From NCBI RefSeq assembly GCF_905475345.1, contig NC_066592.1:8961501-9025500 (forward strand): a stretch of 64,000 nt of DNA. The letters are read 5' to 3'. Each line of letters opens with the position of its first letter. Within the stretch, counting starts at the first letter, position 1. The position numbers were made by a program, and so were the translations under genes. Below the pieces are notes generated by a model that was given only the letters and a program-made list of their open reading frames with translations, did not search any database and was not told the origin of the DNA. Below, one piece after another: positions 60,103 through 64,000 of this stretch. Source of the stretch: Vespula vulgaris (lineage: Eukaryota > Arthropoda > Insecta > Hymenoptera > Vespidae).

Positions 60103-61205
60103 TTACCCTGAAAGAAAAAGAGAATGTTTATAGCATTTACTAGCGGACGTATACAAAGCAAATCTTATTACAATGTTTATATGTTTCTATATAAGCTGAA
60201 GTATCTAAATACACCTTATCTTATTTAATTTTGGTCGAATATCGTATGAGATCAGTCTTTCGGCAACCACTGAGTTGGAAACTTGAAAGATCCCGTATGA
60301 ACATACGTTTGTAAATAGATAGATATGTATATATGTACATATGTACATAACTAGACACAATATACACACCCTCACACTCATACACAAAGTATATAGTAGT
60401 CTTTCTCTTGGGTATTGCTTGAGATTTTATTATATTGTATAGACAGTAACGAGCAACCTTTGTTCTGCAATGAGCCAAAATTAAATATCTGATATTGTTA
60501 TTGATAGAATTCATTATGAACTAAAAATGCTTATATTGATTAAAAAAGGAATTAATGCTTGATAGAAAAAGAAAAAATTACACATTATTGAAGGGTATTT
60601 GTTATTTTCGGCATCAATTTACAATGAAATGTTTTCTATAATTCCATTGATTTTTTATTAGCAATACTTTTAATGTGTATGCATAAATGTATGTATATAT
60701 ATTTTTGTAATGGAACGAAATCTATTAGTTGTTTATTTTTAATTAGATATATGATTCTACTTCTCGTTAATAAACTTTACATTATTATATTGGAAGGTAC
60801 ATTGGAAGATATTGAAATAAACTCTAATACAATCTTTTATTCGTTTGTCGTTAAAGTTACGAGTTTTGATAAATGATTTCGATACTTCGGTTAATAGTTA
60901 AAATGCGTTTCAACTGGCCGTAGATAACAAAGCTCTTCACAAATGTATCAACGTAAGATGTAATACCACTGATTAAGAAATTCACTAATTATAGTCGACT
61001 ATTGTCATTCTTCGATGCAAGATGTAAGTCGTATTTGCATTGATACGCAGATGAATACGTATATGATAATGTTTTTTTTATATATGAATACGTATATGAT
61101 ATGTTTTTTTATAATACCCTGAGTTACTCATTTCTGATACAGATTGAGATATATACAGATATATATATATATTATATATTATATATAATATGTATATATA
61201 TATAC

Positions 61206-61240
<35 letters not shown>

Positions 61241-62158
61241 GAGAGAGAAAGAAAGGGTAAACGAATCGAGAATTTGAATGAAACAAAGAACGATATCGAG
61301 ATTAAATTGAAAAGAAACTTTGTTAGCTTCTTGACAAAAAGGCACTCTATAAGGGAAACAACAGCCATCCAAAGTACAATTATATCAAAGACCTATTCAA
61401 AGGAAAGACGATTACATAGGTATCCTATTATGATACCTTATACTTCTTATTATTCATATAAAAGAAAAGAAGAAGAAAAAAAACAGTTAAGAAGATTAAG
61501 AAAGAAATTTCATGTTTATTTCCCAATATCTTCAATTATGATTGATTTATAAAGACAATAAGAATAATAATAACAATAATAATAACAACAATAATATGAA
61601 GAAGAAGAAGAAGAACAAAGTATCTTGGTATATTCAATTTTGCTTTCTTGTTCTTATGTGGTATATGTAGCTAGTACAATGTAAATTTTAATGTGGGATT
61701 TTATTTAAACATGTCATTTAATGCGTATTATGATTAATATGCATTATTCATACACATATCAATGTATGTGTATTTAAATGAATATAGAATTTATACTTCG
61801 TTGACAAATTAAATTTACAATATTGAAATAAGGGTGTCACGATCAGGTACACGCATCACGTTCGATCGTCGACGATCTTTCAATATATAAAATATATCGA
61901 TACCAAACGATATTACATTTGTTAAAAGGCATATACGTATGACGTACATACGCGTACACGTGCATACAGAAAAATTGAGAAAAAAATAGCAAAATAGAGC
62001 GAGGAAGAGAGAGAGAGAGAGAGATGAAAGTTCATTGTTTACGAGGAAGGACATCTGTCCTAACAAACGGAGTTTTCGATGAGGTCTCGTATTTTTCTAT
62101 TCCTGTTGCTTTCTTTTATTTTTTGATTTTGATTATTTAACTAATTAAATTATAAAAA

Positions 62159-62202
<44 letters not shown>

Positions 62203-63274
62203 TTACCCTGAAAGAAAAAGAGAATGTTTATAGCATTTACTAGCGGGCGTATACAAAGCAAATCTTATTACAATGTTTATATGTTTCTTTATAAGCTGAT
62301 GTATCTAAATACACCTTATCTTATTTACTTTTGGTCGAATATCGTATGATATCAGTCTTTCTGCAACCACCGAGGTGGAATGTTGGAAGATCCCATATAA
62401 ACATACGTTTGTAAATAGATACATATGTATATATGTACATATGTACACAACTAGATACATAATATACACACCCACACACACATACACAAAGTATATAGTA
62501 GTCTTTCTCTTGGATATTACTTGAGATTTTATTATATTGTATAGACAGTAACGAGCAACCTTTGTGCTGCAAGGAGCCAAAATTACATGTCTGATATTGT
62601 TATTGATACAATTCATTATGAACTAAAAATGTTTAAATTGATTAGAAAAGAAATTAAAACTTGATAGAAAAAGAAAAAATTTTACATTATTGAAGGGTAT
62701 TTGTTATTTTCGGCATCAATTTACAATGAAATGTTTTCTATAATTCCATTGATTTTCTATTAGCAATACTTTTAATGTGTACGCATAAGTGTATGTATAT
62801 ATATTTTTGTAATGGAACGAAATCTATTAGTTGTTTATTTTTAATTAGATATATGATTCTACTTCTGGTTAATAAACTTTACATTATTATATTGGAAGAT
62901 ACAATGGAAGATATCGAATTAAACTCTAATACAATGTTTTATTCGTTTGTCGTTAACGTTAAGACTTTTGATAAAAGATTTCAGTACTTCGGTTAATAGT
63001 TAAAATGCCTTTCAACTGGCCGTAGATAACAAAGCTCTTCACTAATGTATCAACGTAAGATGTAATATCAGTGATTAAGAAATTCACTAATTAGAGTCGA
63101 CTATTGTCATTTTTCGATGCAAAATGTAAGTTGTAATTGCATTGATACGTACATGAATACGTATATGATAATGTTTTTTTATAAACCCTGAGTTACTCAT
63201 TTCTGATACAGATTCAGATATATACAGATATGTATATGTATTATATATTATATATAATATGTATATATATATAC

Positions 63275-63307
<33 letters not shown>

Positions 63308-64000
63308 AAGAGAGAGAGAAAGAAAGGGTAAACGAATCGAGAATTTGAATGAAACAAAGAACGATATCGAGATTAAATTGAAAAGAAACTTTGTTAGCTC
63401 TTGACAAAAAGGCATTCGATAAGGAAGCATTAGCCGTCCAAAGTACAATTATATCAAAGACCTATTCAAATGAAAGACGATTACATAGGTATCCTATTAT
63501 GATACCTTATACTTCTTATTATTCATATAAAAGAGAAGAAGAAGAAAAAAAACAGTTAAGAAGATTAAGAAAGAAATTTCATGTTTATTTCCCAATATCT
63601 TCAATTATGATTGATTTATAAAGACAATAAGAATAATAATAACAATAATAATAACAACAATAATATGAAAAAGAAGAAGAAGAACAAAGTATCTTGGTAT
63701 ATTCAATTTTGCTTTCTTGTTCTTATGTGGTATATGTAGCTAGTACAATGTAAATTTTAATGTGGGATTTCAATTAAACGTCATTTAATGCGTATTATGA
63801 TTAATATGCATTATTCATACACATATGAATGTATATATATTTAAATGAATATCGAATTTATACCTCGTTGACAAATTAAATTTACAATATTGAAATAAGG
63901 GTGTCACGATCAGGTACACGTATCACGTTCGATCCTCGACGATCTTTCTATATATAAAATATATCGATACCAAACGATATTACATTCGTTAAAATGCATA
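30887..64000 (+). repeat. Macrosatellite array, ~2.06-2.11 kb unit, 16 units, open to the right
   Basis: The landmark TTACCCTGAAAGAAAAAGAG recurs at 30941, 33001, 35063, 37148, 39208 (as TTACCGTG), 41293, 43369, 45455, 47548, 49658, 51754, 53863, 55940, 58007, 60103 and 62203. Steps of 2060-2110 bp differ mainly through TA and GA microsatellite length. All units are head to tail. The array starts at TTAATTAACTAATTAAATTA (30891) and is still running at the last base. No transposase, reverse transcriptase, rRNA or histone-like sequence is present in the unit. Confidence 0.97.

Overview
The window is AT-rich eukaryotic DNA dominated by long TA, GA and CA microsatellites, decayed transposons and tandem repeats. 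I could not support a complete protein-coding gene, a tRNA or an rRNA anywhere in it. Mariner relics with a TTTCTTCGTATT-type terminal repeat, a TTAA-flanked piggyBac-like MITE pair and the strong AT bias suggest an insect, possibly a bee or other hymenopteran. That assignment is inference and weak. The setting looks like intergenic or heterochromatic sequence, or a very large intron.

Layout. (1) 1-10159: AT-rich DNA with no recognised gene, one doubtful 107-codon ORF (2600-2923), a 35-bp tandem repeat (4104-4208) and a small patchwork insertion with 13-bp flanking direct repeats (4217-4303). (2) 10160-12628: a diverged tandem repeat with a period of about 147 bp whose orientation flips near 12105. 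(3) 12629-17039: AT-rich DNA with one 71-codon ORF (14371-14586). (4) 17040-25655: one segment of about 1.6-2.4 kb present three times. Copies 1 and 3 are direct and copy 2 is inverted between them, so copies 1 and 2 form a large imperfect palindrome. The copies carry a shared internally deleted mariner. Copies 1 and 2 also carry the same TTAA-flanked MITE and purine/pyrimidine tract. Between the arms lies a tandemly duplicated, exon-like gene relic (19085-20603) that I could not assign to a family. (5) 25656-29553: microsatellite-rich DNA with three small GC-elevated islands that are open on the minus strand. (6) 29554-30212: a GC-rich minisatellite built on CCGTAAC, bounded by two copies of a ~105-bp sequence. 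(7) 30887-64000: a macrosatellite of ~2.06-2.11 kb units, 15 complete and a sixteenth cut by the window end, so the array runs off the right edge.

The macrosatellite is the main system here. Its units fall into recognisable subtypes, and some occur in repeated blocks: U8-U9, U10-U11 and U14-U15 are matching dimers, and U10-U12 matches U14-U16 at an offset of about 8.35 kb. This looks like the start of a higher-order repeat structure. Every unit has the same skeleton: a TA microsatellite at the left, a GA tract in the middle, then AAT/AAC and AAG triplet runs, an alternating purine-pyrimidine stretch and a 14-bp palindrome or its mutated form. Short ORFs recur in every unit, but the sequence gives no evidence that they are translated.
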